Shown: positions 8,486-17,351, counted from the first letter of the stretch. The stretch is 39,220 bases of DNA from Lachnospiraceae bacterium (GCA_014804785.1 JAAUZD010000017.1:2524-41743); one strand, 5' to 3'. Made by a program: numbers and translations. Notes: a model not told the origin generated them from the letters alone.

Positions 8486-11400
8486 ATGTGGAAAATAAAT
8501 GCGAGGAACGGAAAACGAATAATTACGCTGCTGGTATGCTTTTTGCTCCTTTTACCGAATTTTGTGGTAAATGCAACGGAACAAGATAATAACAGGACGG
8601 TGATAGCAGGCATTTTTTATTTTGACGGCTATCACATGGAAGATGAGGACGGCGATCTTACGGGGTATGGTGTGGAATTTCTGGATCTTGTTTCCCAATA
8701 TTCGCATCTGAACTTTGTATTCAGCGGATATGACCGGTCTTGGGAAGATATGCTCACCATGCTGGATAATGGCGAGATTGATGTGGTGACATCTGCAAGG
8801 AAAACGCCTGAGCGGGAAGAAAAATACGCTTTCTCCCTTCCGATTGGAAGAAACAGCACAGTTCTGTCTATCAAGGCCAATAACACCCGTCAGCTCTCCG
8901 GCGATTATACCACCTATGACGGTATTACAGTGGGCGTTCTGACCGGAAGCAGTCAGAATCAGAGTCTTGTTGAATTCGCAGAGAAGAATGGCTTCTCTTA
9001 TCAGGCAGTGGAGTATGCGGATGCCGGCCAGTTGGCGGCGGATTTGCAAAGCGGAGAGATTGACGCTATTCTCTCAAGTAATCTGCGAAGGACGGAAAAT
9101 GAAAAAACGCTGGACGTAATTGAAACGGATTATTTTTACGCTATTGTGAGAAAAGGCGATAAAGAGCTTCTTGCAGAAATCAATTATGCCATTGATCAGA
9201 TGAATATCAATGAAGGGGACTGGTCAAACAACCTGTATTACAAATATTACGGGAATAACTACTCATCTGCTTTTTCATTTAATGACAGGGAACTTGCCTA
9301 TATTCAGGATGTGGTTTCCGGGAAGAAAAAGATTACCGTTACTTCCATGGGTGACAGAAAGCCCTATTCCTATGTGGAGGACGGTGAATTAAAGGGAATT
9401 CTGCCGGAATATTTTGCGGGGCTCATGGAGCTTGCCGGACTGCCTTATGAGATTGTGGTACCTGAGAACCGGGCAGACTATTATAACCTTGCGAATAACA
9501 ACGGTGTGGATGTAGTCATTGACTGGCGGCAGTTTCAGGGGAAAGCGGAAAACCATCAAGGCAACGGATTTTATACCGAGACCTATATGAATACAGGTAT
9601 GGCACAGGTGACCAGAAAAGATTTTGATGGTAAGATTTCTACTTTGGCCGTGGCGGATGTGCAGGGCGACATGCCCATTGAGAGAGACCTGATAGGAGAT
9701 GCCAGGGTTCTGAGCTATCCAACTAGGGAAAGCGCTTTGGAAGCTGTTCTTGCCGGAGATGCGGATGCCACGTATGTTTATACCTATACGGCGCAGTCAT
9801 TTGTAAACAACGATGCTACGGCTTCGCTGCAATTTAGCTTAATCGATTCCATGCGTTTTGATTTCAAAATGTATGTCAGAAACAGCTGCGATCACGAACT
9901 GATTACCATATTGAATAAATGCATCCACCAGATGCCGGATGATTCCATGAACCACATCATCACAAAGTATACTGCGAACACGCCCGGAAATGTGTCGCTC
10001 GGTCAGTATATGCGGGCGCATCCGGGGGTAATGGCGCTAGCGGTGTTGTTATTTGCTGCAGGCATTGCTGTAATTATAACCTTTTGGCTGCGTGCGCGGT
10101 GGAGAAAAAAAATCCTTGATACCACTGAACGCGCGAACCAGGAATTGGGAGAGCAGCTTGCTATTGTCAACACCCTGAGCCGCGACTATCTGAATGTCTA
10201 TGCGGTTAATGCCAAGAGTGCAGCTGCCCGGATTATAAAAATGACCGGCGATGACCCTGACGGATTGGAACAGGATTACCATAAAGAATTTTCCTATGCC
10301 GAGGTTATTCACCAGTATATCAACGACTGTGTTTTTTCCGAAGACAGGCAATACATGACAGAGGCTCTTGCGCTGGATAAGATTGTGGAAAATTTGAATT
10401 CCAGCGAAGAATATTCCGGAACCTACCGGGTGCTGGCTGGCGATGCAATACATATTTACCAGTTCACCTGTTTGCCATATCTGACGGAGGACGGAAACCG
10501 AGATGACTTTTTCCTTGCCGGATTCCGGAATATTGATGAGATTGTCCGTAAGGAGCAGGAACAGAACGCAATTTTGGAGGAGGCCCTTGCGGAAGCACAG
10601 CATGCGAACATTGCAAAGACTACATTCCTGAACAATATGTCCCATGATATCAGGACGCCGATGAATGCGATTATCGGTTTTACATCTTTGGCGGTCACTC
10701 ACATTGATAATCAGGAGCAGGTAAAAAGTTATCTTGGGAAAATCCTCACATCCGGCAAGCATCTGCTGAGCTTGATTAACGATATATTGGATATGAGCCG
10801 CATTGAGAGCGGCAAGGTCAAGATTGAAGAGAACGAGACGAGTCTCCCGGAGATCCTGCATGACCTGAAAACCATTGTACAATCGGATGTCAGAGCAAAG
10901 CAGCTCTCATTCTATATGGATACGCTGGATGTTACAAACGAGACGATTATCTGTGATAAACTTCGCCTGAATCAGGTGCTGCTGAATATCCTCGGCAATG
11001 CCATGAAATATACCAAGCCCGGCGGAAGCGTCAGCGTCCGCATTATTCAGACGGATGACGCGCCGGAGGGATACGCTTCGTATCAGTTCAGGATTAAGGA
11101 TACCGGTATCGGTATGAGCAAAGAATTTTTGCAACACCTGTTTGAACCTTTCGAGCGGGAGCAGACAACGACTGTCAGCGGTATTCAGGGGACGGGACTG
11201 GGACTTGCCATTACCAAAAATATCGTTGACTTGATGAACGGAACGATTACTGTGACCAGCGAGGAGGGGAAGGGCTCAGAGTTTGTGATTTCCTTCCAGT
11301 TCCGTGTCAAAAGTGAAAGTGATGATATGGAATACATGGAACATCTTAAGGATCTTCGTGCTCTGGTCGTGGATGATGATGCCCTTACCTGCACCAGCGT

Positions 11401-12154
11401 GAGCAAGATGCTCTCATCCATTGGTATGCGGGCTGACTGGACAACGCGGGGAGAGGAGGCCGCCATCCGGGCGGAATTCGCTTTGGAACAAAATGACCCT
11501 TTCAGAGTGATTCTGATTGACTGGTTGATTCCGGACCTCAACGGTGTCGAGACGGCACGGCGTCTGCGTAGAATCATTGGGGATGAGGCAATCATTATTA
11601 TTCTTACGGCATATGATTGGTCCGATATTGAGGAGGAAGCAAAAGCGGCGGGCGTCACGGAGTTCTGCTCCAAACCGCTGTTTCTGTCAGAACTTAAGAA
11701 GATTCTGACGGCACCGTATAGGGAGGCGGAGGAAGCCGAGGAACAGGATATGCCCATACAGTTTCTTCCCGGTAAAAAGATCCTTCTGGTGGAAGACAAT
11801 GAGTTGAACCAGGAAATTGCCAAAACGGTTCTGGAGGAAGTCGGTCTGATTATTGATACGGCAGATGACGGAACAGAGGCTGTAGAGAAGATTGAGACGA
11901 CGCAGGCAGGCACCTATGACCTGATTCTGATGGATATTCAAATGCCGGTGATGGACGGCTATGAGGCTACCCGGACGATCCGTGCGCTTAATGACCCTGC
12001 CAAGGCAAATATCCCGATCGTGGCAATGACTGCCAACGCTTTTGAGGAAGACCGGCAACGCGCCTTTAAGGCAGGCATGAACGGTCATGTGCCAAAACCG
12101 ATTGACATTCCAAAACTACTGGAAACTTTACAGGAGATTTTAGCGGATTCATAG
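8486..12154 (+). CDS. Hybrid sensor histidine kinase with tandem solute-binding sensor
   Basis: A 1222-residue membrane kinase. Order: signal peptide or membrane anchor (1-30); two extracytoplasmic SBP_bac_3-like domains (about 40-255 and 275-500), the type that binds amino acids or similar small solutes; a membrane helix (513-535); a PAS-like region (575-690); HisKA with phosphorylated His720 in MSHDIRTPMNAI; HATPase_c with the N box ILGNAMKYT and DTGIGMS, GTGLGL loops; then two receiver domains. The first receiver has Asp1012 (LIDWLIPDLNG), the second Asp1150 (LMDIQMPVMDG). No DNA-binding or Hpt domain is present, so output must pass to another protein. It lies alone between terminators, so it appears monocistronic. 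Confidence 0.95.
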   Translation: MWKINARNGKRIITLLVCFLLLLPNFVVNATEQDNNRTVIAGIFYFDGYHMEDEDGDLTGYGVEFLDLVSQYSHLNFVFSGYDRSWEDMLTMLDNGEIDVVTSARKTPEREEKYAFSLPIGRNSTVLSIKANNTRQLSGDYTTYDGITVGVLTGSSQNQSLVEFAEKNGFSYQAVEYADAGQLAADLQSGEIDAILSSNLRRTENEKTLDVIETDYFYAIVRKGDKELLAEINYAIDQMNINEGDWSNNLYYKYYGNNYSSAFSFNDRELAYIQDVVSGKKKITVTSMGDRKPYSYVEDGELKGILPEYFAGLMELAGLPYEIVVPENRADYYNLANNNGVDVVIDWRQFQGKAENHQGNGFYTETYMNTGMAQVTRKDFDGKISTLAVADVQGDMPIERDLIGDARVLSYPTRESALEAVLAGDADATYVYTYTAQSFVNNDATASLQFSLIDSMRFDFKMYVRNSCDHELITILNKCIHQMPDDSMNHIITKYTANTPGNVSLGQYMRAHPGVMALAVLLFAAGIAVIITFWLRARWRKKILDTTERANQELGEQLAIVNTLSRDYLNVYAVNAKSAAARIIKMTGDDPDGLEQDYHKEFSYAEVIHQYINDCVFSEDRQYMTEALALDKIVENLNSSEEYSGTYRVLAGDAIHIYQFTCLPYLTEDGNRDDFFLAGFRNIDEIVRKEQEQNAILEEALAEAQHANIAKTTFLNNMSHDIRTPMNAIIGFTSLAVTHIDNQEQVKSYLGKILTSGKHLLSLINDILDMSRIESGKVKIEENETSLPEILHDLKTIVQSDVRAKQLSFYMDTLDVTNETIICDKLRLNQVLLNILGNAMKYTKPGGSVSVRIIQTDDAPEGYASYQFRIKDTGIGMSKEFLQHLFEPFEREQTTTVSGIQGTGLGLAITKNIVDLMNGTITVTSEEGKGSEFVISFQFRVKSESDDMEYMEHLKDLRALVVDDDALTCTSVSKMLSSIGMRADWTTRGEEAAIRAEFALEQNDPFRVILIDWLIPDLNGVETARRLRRIIGDEAIIIILTAYDWSDIEEEAKAAGVTEFCSKPLFLSELKKILTAPYREAEEAEEQDMPIQFLPGKKILLVEDNELNQEIAKTVLEEVGLIIDTADDGTEAVEKIETTQAGTYDLILMDIQMPVMDGYEATRTIRALNDPAKANIPIVAMTANAFEEDRQRAFKAGMNGHVPKPIDIPKLLETLQEILADS

Positions 12155-12207
12155 GATTAGGAGAATTTTTCGGAGAAAGTCTTTAATGAGTTGCGGAAAA
12201 TAAAATG

Positions 12208-12259
12208 AAAGGGTTGCACATCAACCGATTTTTATCGGCTAGTGTACAGCCCTTTTTAA
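12208..12259 (+). terminator. Intrinsic terminator
   Basis: A long imperfect stem: AAAGGGTTG…ACA pairs with TGT…CAGCCCTTT around an inner CCGAT-ATCGG hairpin, ending in CCCTTTTTAA. It ends the hybrid kinase unit. Confidence 0.75.
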
Positions 12260-12311
12260 TGTATATGTAAAAAGCTTAAATGCCTTTGCGTGAACGCTGT
12301 AACAGCAGTAG

Positions 12312-12357
12312 CCTAGTTACCTTTGAGTAACTAGGTGATAAAAAAGTGCGTACTTTT
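12312..12357 (+). promoter_or_regulatory. Inverted repeats upstream of the sirtuin, HxlR-like operator
   Basis: CCTAGTTAC-N6-GTAACTAGG is a perfect 9-bp dyad (12312-12335). Directly after it lies a second dyad, AAAAAAGTGCGTACTTTTTT. Paired GTTAC/GTAAC half-sites resemble operators of HxlR/YodB-type redox regulators. No HxlR gene is in the window. A transcription terminator is an alternative reading, but the preceding gene already has one at 12208-12259. Confidence 0.5.
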
Positions 12358-12443
12358 TTCTTCTTCTTTCTCTTGATAAAATGAATATGTCAGATAAAAC
12401 GTTAATAGACGGGCGAATCATAAGTGTATAGGTGGTGGATGAC

Positions 12444-13346
12444 ATGTTATTTAGAAGACCGAAGGCAATCAATGACACAAACGGAGTAGAGGAACTATGC
12501 AGAGCATTAGAACAGGCAGATACAATCATAATCGGTGCAGGAGCCGGGTTATCAACCGCTGCTGGATTTATTTACAGCGGTGAAAGATTTGACAAGTATT
12601 TTCTGGATTTTGCAAACAAATATCATTTTAGAGATATGTATGCCGGGGGCTTTTATCCGTACGAAACACTCAATGAGTATTGGGCCTATTGGAGCAGATA
12701 TATTTATATAAATCGATACATGGATCCGCCAAAGCCATTGTATCGTGAACTTTATGAGTTGGTAAAGGATAAGGACTACTTTGTGATTACGACGAATGTA
12801 GACCATTGCTTCCAGAAAGCCGGATTTGACAAAAAGAGGTTATATTATACGCAGGGTGATTATGGACTGTTCCAATGCAGCAAACCCTGCCATGAAGAAA
12901 CATATGATAATGCGGAGAGCATTTGTGAAATGGTAAAGGCACAGGGATATAAAATTGACGCAGATGGCAGTCTATACTTGCCTGATGGCGTTAAAGCCAA
13001 AATGTCTGTGCCGGATGAACTGATTCCACATTGCCCTAAATGCGGCAGACCTATGAGCATGAATCTTCGCGCAGACGATACATTTGTTCAGGATGCAGGT
13101 TGGTATAAAGCGACCGAAAGGTACGAATCATTTTTAAGAAAGCACAGGGATGCCAAGGTGTTATTCCTGGAACTGGGCGTGGGCTATAATACTCCGGGGA
13201 TTATAAAATTTGAGTTCTGGCGCATGGTTCATGAGTGGAAAAATGCGGAATATATTTGCATTAATGCCAAAGAGGCTTATGTGCCGGAGGAAATTAAAGA
13301 CAGATCCATTTGCCTTTATGCAGATATAGCAGAGATACTAAAGTGA
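12444..13346 (+). CDS. Class M sirtuin (SirTM-like NAD-dependent ADP-ribosyltransferase)
   Basis: A 300-residue SIR2-fold protein. It has the NAD-binding start IIIGAGAGLSTAAG, the TTNVDHCFQ motif and a four-cysteine zinc site (CSKPC and CPKCG). Where ordinary sirtuins have a catalytic His, this protein has Gln137 (TQGDYG), with Asn118 in TTN. Known class M sirtuins share this Asn/Gln pair and modify lipoylated carrier proteins by ADP-ribosylation in oxidative-stress operons. The numbering falls out naturally if translation starts at the ATG at 12444, which has AGGTGG 8 bases upstream, so I prefer it to the GTG at 12432. The usual partners (macrodomain hydrolase, GcvH-like carrier, lipoate ligase) are not beside it, so its substrate must be encoded elsewhere or be different. 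Confidence 0.88.
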   Translation: MLFRRPKAINDTNGVEELCRALEQADTIIIGAGAGLSTAAGFIYSGERFDKYFLDFANKYHFRDMYAGGFYPYETLNEYWAYWSRYIYINRYMDPPKPLYRELYELVKDKDYFVITTNVDHCFQKAGFDKKRLYYTQGDYGLFQCSKPCHEETYDNAESICEMVKAQGYKIDADGSLYLPDGVKAKMSVPDELIPHCPKCGRPMSMNLRADDTFVQDAGWYKATERYESFLRKHRDAKVLFLELGVGYNTPGIIKFEFWRMVHEWKNAEYICINAKEAYVPEEIKDRSICLYADIAEILK

Positions 13347-13602
13347 TTATAAGACAGCAGATTTTACTTTTTTGTCCATTACACCATTTTGATTCTAATA
13401 GTTTTTCTACTCACTTAATTTAACCTTTGAAGCAGCAAAAAAGGAATTTTTTCAGAGAAATATCTTGTTCAGGCGGGAAAAGGAAGAAATACACATTATT
13501 ATCGCGCTGATTAAGATAAATGGCAGGAAACAGTTTTAAGATGACACAGGGATATAAATGTGTTATTCTAAAAAATAAACTGGGGTACGTTTGGAGGATA
13601 GA

Positions 13603-14049
13603 ATGAATGCCCAAAAAACAAATGCCGAAAAAATAAATAATCGATATCTGTATGCCATTAATTTCATTTCAAAATTAACAACCTGCTATTATATATTTGA
13701 AGGGATAGTATCCGTAGCATTGTGTGGCTTTATGGCTCTGCTGGATTATTTCCTTATACTTTCTTTAAACAGTTTTAGCGTCATTATAATGGTGCTCTTG
13801 CTTTTTGGTGGACTTAATAGTGTATATATTGCTCTTGAAATTATAAGTGAGTTACGTGAAAACCCGGCAGCCAAGGTTAACATATATATTATCAATTTTA
13901 TCGTAAAATTACTCTTTTCCGCGGTGGAAATGAAAGGTTTAAATTATTTTATGCTGCCGCACGTTTGTGTGTTTATAGCATCTGCTGTGGCGCTTGTATT
14001 GTGCATTTTATATAAAATAAAGTCGAAGAATCAAAGTTCCCACACTTAA
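13603..14049 (+). CDS. Small multi-pass membrane protein
   Basis: A 148-residue protein with about four predicted membrane segments (roughly residues 20-38, 43-65, 85-103 and 118-137) separated by short charged loops, and a basic C-terminal tail (YKIKSKNQ). I do not recognise the family. GGAGG at 13593-13597 precedes the ATG at 13603 by 5 bases, so the TTG at 13591 is unlikely. The 256 bases before it are AT-rich and hold no gene I can support. It lies ahead of the broken MFS gene but is separated by 166 bases, so a joint function is not indicated. Confidence 0.75.
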   Translation: MNAQKTNAEKINNRYLYAINFISKLTTCYYIFEGIVSVALCGFMALLDYFLILSLNSFSVIIMVLLLFGGLNSVYIALEIISELRENPAAKVNIYIINFIVKLLFSAVEMKGLNYFMLPHVCVFIASAVALVLCILYKIKSKNQSSHT

Positions 14050-14114
14050 AGCGGGATATAGTAAGAAACGAAAACGAATGGAGAAGATGGATAAGATGTT
14101 GTGCATTGCAACAG

Positions 14115-14151
14115 CTCCATGCAGGGTCTTTTAGGGCAGGATTGCATGGAG
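14115..14151 (+). promoter_or_regulatory. Hairpin upstream of the MFS pseudogene
   Basis: CTCCATGCA pairs with TGCATGGAG (9 bp, 19-base loop), 65 bases before the MFS start. A short frame from 14078 reads MEKMDKMLCIATAPCRVF and stops inside the loop. A leader-peptide attenuator of the kind seen before drug pumps would fit, but so would chance. Confidence 0.35.
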
Positions 14152-14215
14152 TAGATGAACTGCTCAGAGACTTTGCAGATTTCAATAGAATTTTATATGA
14201 AAAGGAGCAAAGTCC

Positions 14216-15261
14216 ATGGAAAAATATAAAAATACATTATGGGAAATGAGAACATTTCTGCTGCTGTGGGTGACGCAGTCTTTTTCGGGGCTGGGGAGCA
14301 CCATGACAAGTTATGCGCTGGTAATCTGGTCTTATACGCAAAGGGGTTCAGCCCTTATGACCGCACTTTTGATGGTAAGTTCTTATGCGCCTTATGTGCT
14401 GCTCAGCATCTTTGCCGGAGCACTGAGCGACAAATGGAACAAGAAGATTACCATGCTGGTATGTGATACGATTGCTGCATTGACAACAGTTGTGATGCTG
14501 GTTCTGCTGCAGAGAGGTATGCTGGAAATCTGGCATTTGTGATTCGGATTCCGGAGAACAAAGAAGGCACAGGGGAGACAGAGAAGCTTTTGATTTCTGC
14601 CAGAAAAGGGATTGCTTATTTGAGAAAGGAACGGGGAATTTTTCATCTGATTCTGTTCTTGGCAGCGATTAACCTGGTGGCGTCTATCTATGATGCGGCA
14701 TTTCCGGCTATGATGTTGTCACGAAACGGCGGGAGCGAAAAGATTTTGGGACTGGTCAACGCAGTGATTGGCGCGGCAACGCTTGCCGGCAGCATTCTGG
14801 CGTCCTTTGTAAAAGAACCAAAGAGCCGTGTGCGTGTCATCTGCAATTGTCTGTTGTTTTCTATGAGCATGGAGAATTTCCTGCTGGCAGTTGGAAGGAC
14901 GCCGCTGATCTGGTGTATAGGCGGAGTGCTCGGGTGGATTGCGATACCGCTTATGAGCACCAATCTGGATGCCATTATGCGGCTGCGTGTGCCGGAGCAA
15001 ATGCAGGGGAGGGTGTATTCGGTGAGAAATTCCCTGCAGTTCTTCACTATACCGATTGGATATTTCCTAGGCGGTTTTCTGGTGGATCAGATATTTGAAC
15101 CGGTGATGGCAGTGCAGAGAGAGGAAAGTTTATTGATTAAATTGTTTGGAGCAGGCAAGGGTTCCGGCGCGGCGCTTTTGTTTTTTGTTCTTGCCTTTGC
15201 AGGAATAGGAGTGTGTCTGTATTTCAGACATGATAAACATATCTGGGAACTGGAACAATAA
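14216..15261 (+). pseudogene. MFS efflux transporter (Mef-like) with internal deletion
   Basis: Two frames belong to one former major facilitator pump. The first (14216-14542, with AAGGAG upstream) gives the N-terminal 108 residues with the first three membrane helices and the loop FAGALSDKWNKK, a typical MFS GxxxDRxxR-like motif A, and stops after LEIWHL. The second (from about 14535 to 15261) continues in another frame with FVIRIPENKEG, then the central cytoplasmic loop and helices 7-12, ending HDKHIWELEQ. Helices 4-6, roughly 80-100 residues, are missing. The remaining pieces would not form a working pump. The intact relatives resemble macrolide-type Mef exporters of Clostridia. The two halves keep normal codon use, so the damage looks recent. 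Confidence 0.8.
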
Positions 15262-15276
15262 AATAAGAAAAGTAAG

Positions 15277-15300
15277 CTGCCGGGGCGGATGCTCCGGCAG
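15277..15300 (+). terminator. GC-rich hairpin after MFS pseudogene
   Basis: A 10-bp stem CTGCCGGGGC with GCTCCGGCAG and a 4-base loop. A T-run is missing after it (TAAAAGTATA follows), so it may be a weak terminator or an RNA-stabilising hairpin. Confidence 0.4.
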
Positions 15301-15417
15301 TAAAAGTATATAAAACAGAAAGTATGGGAAGGGAAGTACAGGGATATGCGCTGTATCGATAGAAAGCAGACAGAAAGTACAGATTTCAACTTATCAAAAA
15401 TTGCAAACAGTAGTAGC

Positions 15418-15446
15418 TTGTCAAATGGAAAGGGGTGTGCTATCCT
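15418..15446 (+). promoter_or_regulatory. Putative sigma-A promoter
   Basis: TTGTCA, 17 bases, TATCCT, about 50 bases before the small gene at 15496. It may also serve the reverse transcriptase further on. The rest of 15301-15417 shows no gene. Confidence 0.5.
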
Positions 15447-15495
15447 TTTGAATATTAATCAATGCAATGATAAAAATAGGGTATAGGAGAAGGGT

Positions 15496-15915
15496 ATGGG
15501 ATTTTTAGACAAATTACTAAATTTTGAAACAAGAGAAATGTCGCAGATGCCGTCGGCATCGCAAATCTCTTCCGATGAGGAGGACTGCTGCTTTGACGCT
15601 GTGGTGGTGGGTAATCGTATCAAAACGATTCTGGAAGAGAATTGGAGCGGCTGTGAATTGAGAAAGGGTGTGCCCTCGGATAGAATCGGCGGAGATAATA
15701 TTGAGTGGACTTATTCTTACGGTGTGTATCGTGATGGTCAGGCTGTGACTATGATCAATATTCTGGATAATCCAAACGATTACAAGAGGAAGATAGTTTT
15801 ACAGTCTAAGGAAGCCTGCAGAGAGCAGGGGATTGGCTATGTGCATTTCCTATTGCATTTACCAAATCGCGGCAGCTATATTTTGGAACGTTTAAGAGAG
15901 GAAATGCCGGCATAA
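15496..15915 (+). CDS. Hypothetical protein upstream of the reverse transcriptase
   Basis: A 139-residue soluble protein with GGAGAAGGGT just before its ATG. It starts MGFLDKLLNFETREMSQMPS and has a folded region from residue 35 on, with VVVGNRIKTILEENW, a beta-strand pair (YSYGVYRDGQAVTMINIL) and a C-terminal strand-helix (GIGYVHFLLHLP…ILERLREEM). No family is recognised. The strand-strand-helix order with a buried acidic residue is loosely like small nuclease folds, but the catalytic residues are not evident, so I do not assign one. It is separated from the reverse transcriptase by 212 bases of structured sequence. Confidence 0.75.
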   Translation: MGFLDKLLNFETREMSQMPSASQISSDEEDCCFDAVVVGNRIKTILEENWSGCELRKGVPSDRIGGDNIEWTYSYGVYRDGQAVTMINILDNPNDYKRKIVLQSKEACREQGIGYVHFLLHLPNRGSYILERLREEMPA

Positions 15916-16044
15916 TACGTTGCAAGTTCATAATTTTTGGGAAAAGAGAGAGAAATGCGATCTTTTGGTTGCGCCCGTCAGGGATGAAGCATGTTTCGTT
16001 TTCAATTGGCATTTTACGGGCAATGGAGGCATGTTGAATCTGGT

Positions 16045-16100
16045 AGCAATAAGCACAGCTTTATTGCTTTCAAAGCTGTTTCTCTCTCTTATTTTTTGCC
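16045..16100 (+). promoter_or_regulatory. Mutually exclusive hairpins before the reverse transcriptase
   Basis: AGCAATAA (16045-16052) can pair with TTATTGCT (16061-16068). ACAGCTTT (16055-16062) can instead pair with AAAGCTGT (16072-16079), and that second hairpin is followed by TTCTCTCTCTTATTTTTT. The two share bases, so only one can form. This is the layout of a terminator/antiterminator switch. A wider GCCCGT…ACGGGC pairing (15973-15978 with 16016-16021) encloses the region just upstream. Confidence 0.5.
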
Positions 16101-16127
16101 GTGAAGGTTTCTGACTGGGAGAATCAT

Positions 16128-17351
16128 ATGCATACATCAATCTTGTTAAAATCCGCCAATGAAGAAAGCTGGCTGGATTTTTTGAATTATAAAATAGAAA
16201 AGCAACATTTGTCGAAGGCAGAAGAAACTAAGCTTCGTCAGTTTATTGAAAGAAAGGCTTATCTGCCTCTTTGCAGGGCATGGCAGGAGGGGAGGCTTCC
16301 CTCTGAGCTTCCAATCAAAAGAATGGTGAACAAGGAAGGGACAAAAAAGAAAAGGATTGTGTATTCATTTGAAGGGGATGAAGGGATTTTTTTGAAATTC
16401 ATTGCTTTTTGTCTTTATCAATATGATGCCGTATTCTGTGATAACTGTTATGCGTTTCGCCGTGGAATCGGCGCAAGGGATGCAATCGCACGTCTTGGGA
16501 TGGATAAGCGTACGGAAAAAAGCTATTGCCTTAAAGCGGACATCAGCAATTACTTTAATTCCATCAATGTAGAAAAATTGTTGTCAAAGCTGGATTTTTT
16601 GAAAGCGGATGATCCGCTGCTGTATCAACTTTTTGAAAAGATTCTTCTGGAGGAACGAGTGCGGGAAGATGGCAGGATTATATGCGAAAAGCATGGCGCC
16701 ATGGCGGGAACACCGGTTTCTCCTTTTTTTGCAAATGTATATTTGAAGGATGTGGATGCCTTTTTTGAAAAGGAAGGAATTCTGTATTTTCGATATTCGG
16801 ATGATATTCTGTTGTTTGCAGATGGACCAATAGAACTGCAGGATAGAAAAGGGCAGCTTATGCGTGCCCTTAAAGAACTGGATTTAACGCTGAATCCGGA
16901 TAAGGTCAAGATTTACAAACCAGGGGAGGGATTGGACTTTTTGGGGTTTTGCTGTCAGGGGAGCAAAATTGATTTATCTGTTCATACCATCCGAAAAACA
17001 AAAGCCCGGATTAAGCGAAAGGCGGAGGCACTGCGGCGCTGGCAGCGGAGCAAGGAACTTTCAGGAGAAAAGGCAGCTGTTGGCTTTATCCGTGCCATGA
17101 ACCGGAAGTTCTATGGCGGTGGGAGTATGGAGGATGCAGTATGGGATGAATTTACCTGGAATAAGTGGTTTTTCCCGAATCTGACGGTGGATGCAGGGCT
17201 TAAGGCAATTGATGCCTATATGCAGGAATATATTCGCTATACAGTTACGGGACGGCATTATAAAGGAAACTACAGGATTCGGTATGAAACCATGAAAGAA
17301 TGGGGATACCGCAGCCTGGTCCATGAATATTACAGATGGAAGAGCAGGTAA
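16128..17351 (+). CDS. Orphan reverse transcriptase (RNA-directed DNA polymerase)
   Basis: A 407-residue protein with the palm of a bacterial reverse transcriptase. Visible motifs are KRIVYSFEGDEG and YAFRRGIGARDAI (fingers), KADISNYFNSI with catalytic Asp138, GTPVSPFFANVYL, and the FRYSDDILLF box with Tyr223-Ser-Asp225-Asp226, followed by LNPDKVKIY and LDFLGFC. The C-terminal 130 residues are basic, with KTKARIKRKAEALRRW, a helical thumb-like region, but no maturase X domain or intron HNH nuclease is evident. The family makes cDNA from RNA; here template and role are unknown. GGGAG lies 6 bases before the ATG at 16128. It is not part of an intron or a recognisable retron, and no variable-repeat target gene of a diversity-generating element was found. 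Confidence 0.88.
   Translation: MHTSILLKSANEESWLDFLNYKIEKQHLSKAEETKLRQFIERKAYLPLCRAWQEGRLPSELPIKRMVNKEGTKKKRIVYSFEGDEGIFLKFIAFCLYQYDAVFCDNCYAFRRGIGARDAIARLGMDKRTEKSYCLKADISNYFNSINVEKLLSKLDFLKADDPLLYQLFEKILLEERVREDGRIICEKHGAMAGTPVSPFFANVYLKDVDAFFEKEGILYFRYSDDILLFADGPIELQDRKGQLMRALKELDLTLNPDKVKIYKPGEGLDFLGFCCQGSKIDLSVHTIRKTKARIKRKAEALRRWQRSKELSGEKAAVGFIRAMNRKFYGGGSMEDAVWDEFTWNKWFFPNLTVDAGLKAIDAYMQEYIRYTVTGRHYKGNYRIRYETMKEWGYRSLVHEYYRWKSR

Noticed and set aside
10049-10882. 277-residue minus-strand frame inside the hybrid kinase
   Set aside because: It lies fully antisense to conserved kinase domains and has no ribosome site or recognisable domain.
11185-11913. 242-residue Ser-rich minus-strand frame
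   Set aside because: Shadow of the receiver domains of the kinase; its composition is typical of an antisense frame.
12312-12357. Terminator for the hybrid kinase
   Set aside because: The kinase already has a better terminator at 12208-12259, and the two dyads lie closer to the sirtuin start.
15920-16114. 64-codon frame before the reverse transcriptase
   Set aside because: It starts with TTG without a ribosome site and covers the overlapping hairpins; base pairing explains the region better than coding.
16128-17351. Reading the reverse transcriptase as a group II intron, retron or diversity-generating element
   Set aside because: No maturase or HNH domain, no intron 5' or 3' signature, no msr-msd-like paired repeats and no template/variable repeat with a C-type lectin or sulfatase-like target were seen.
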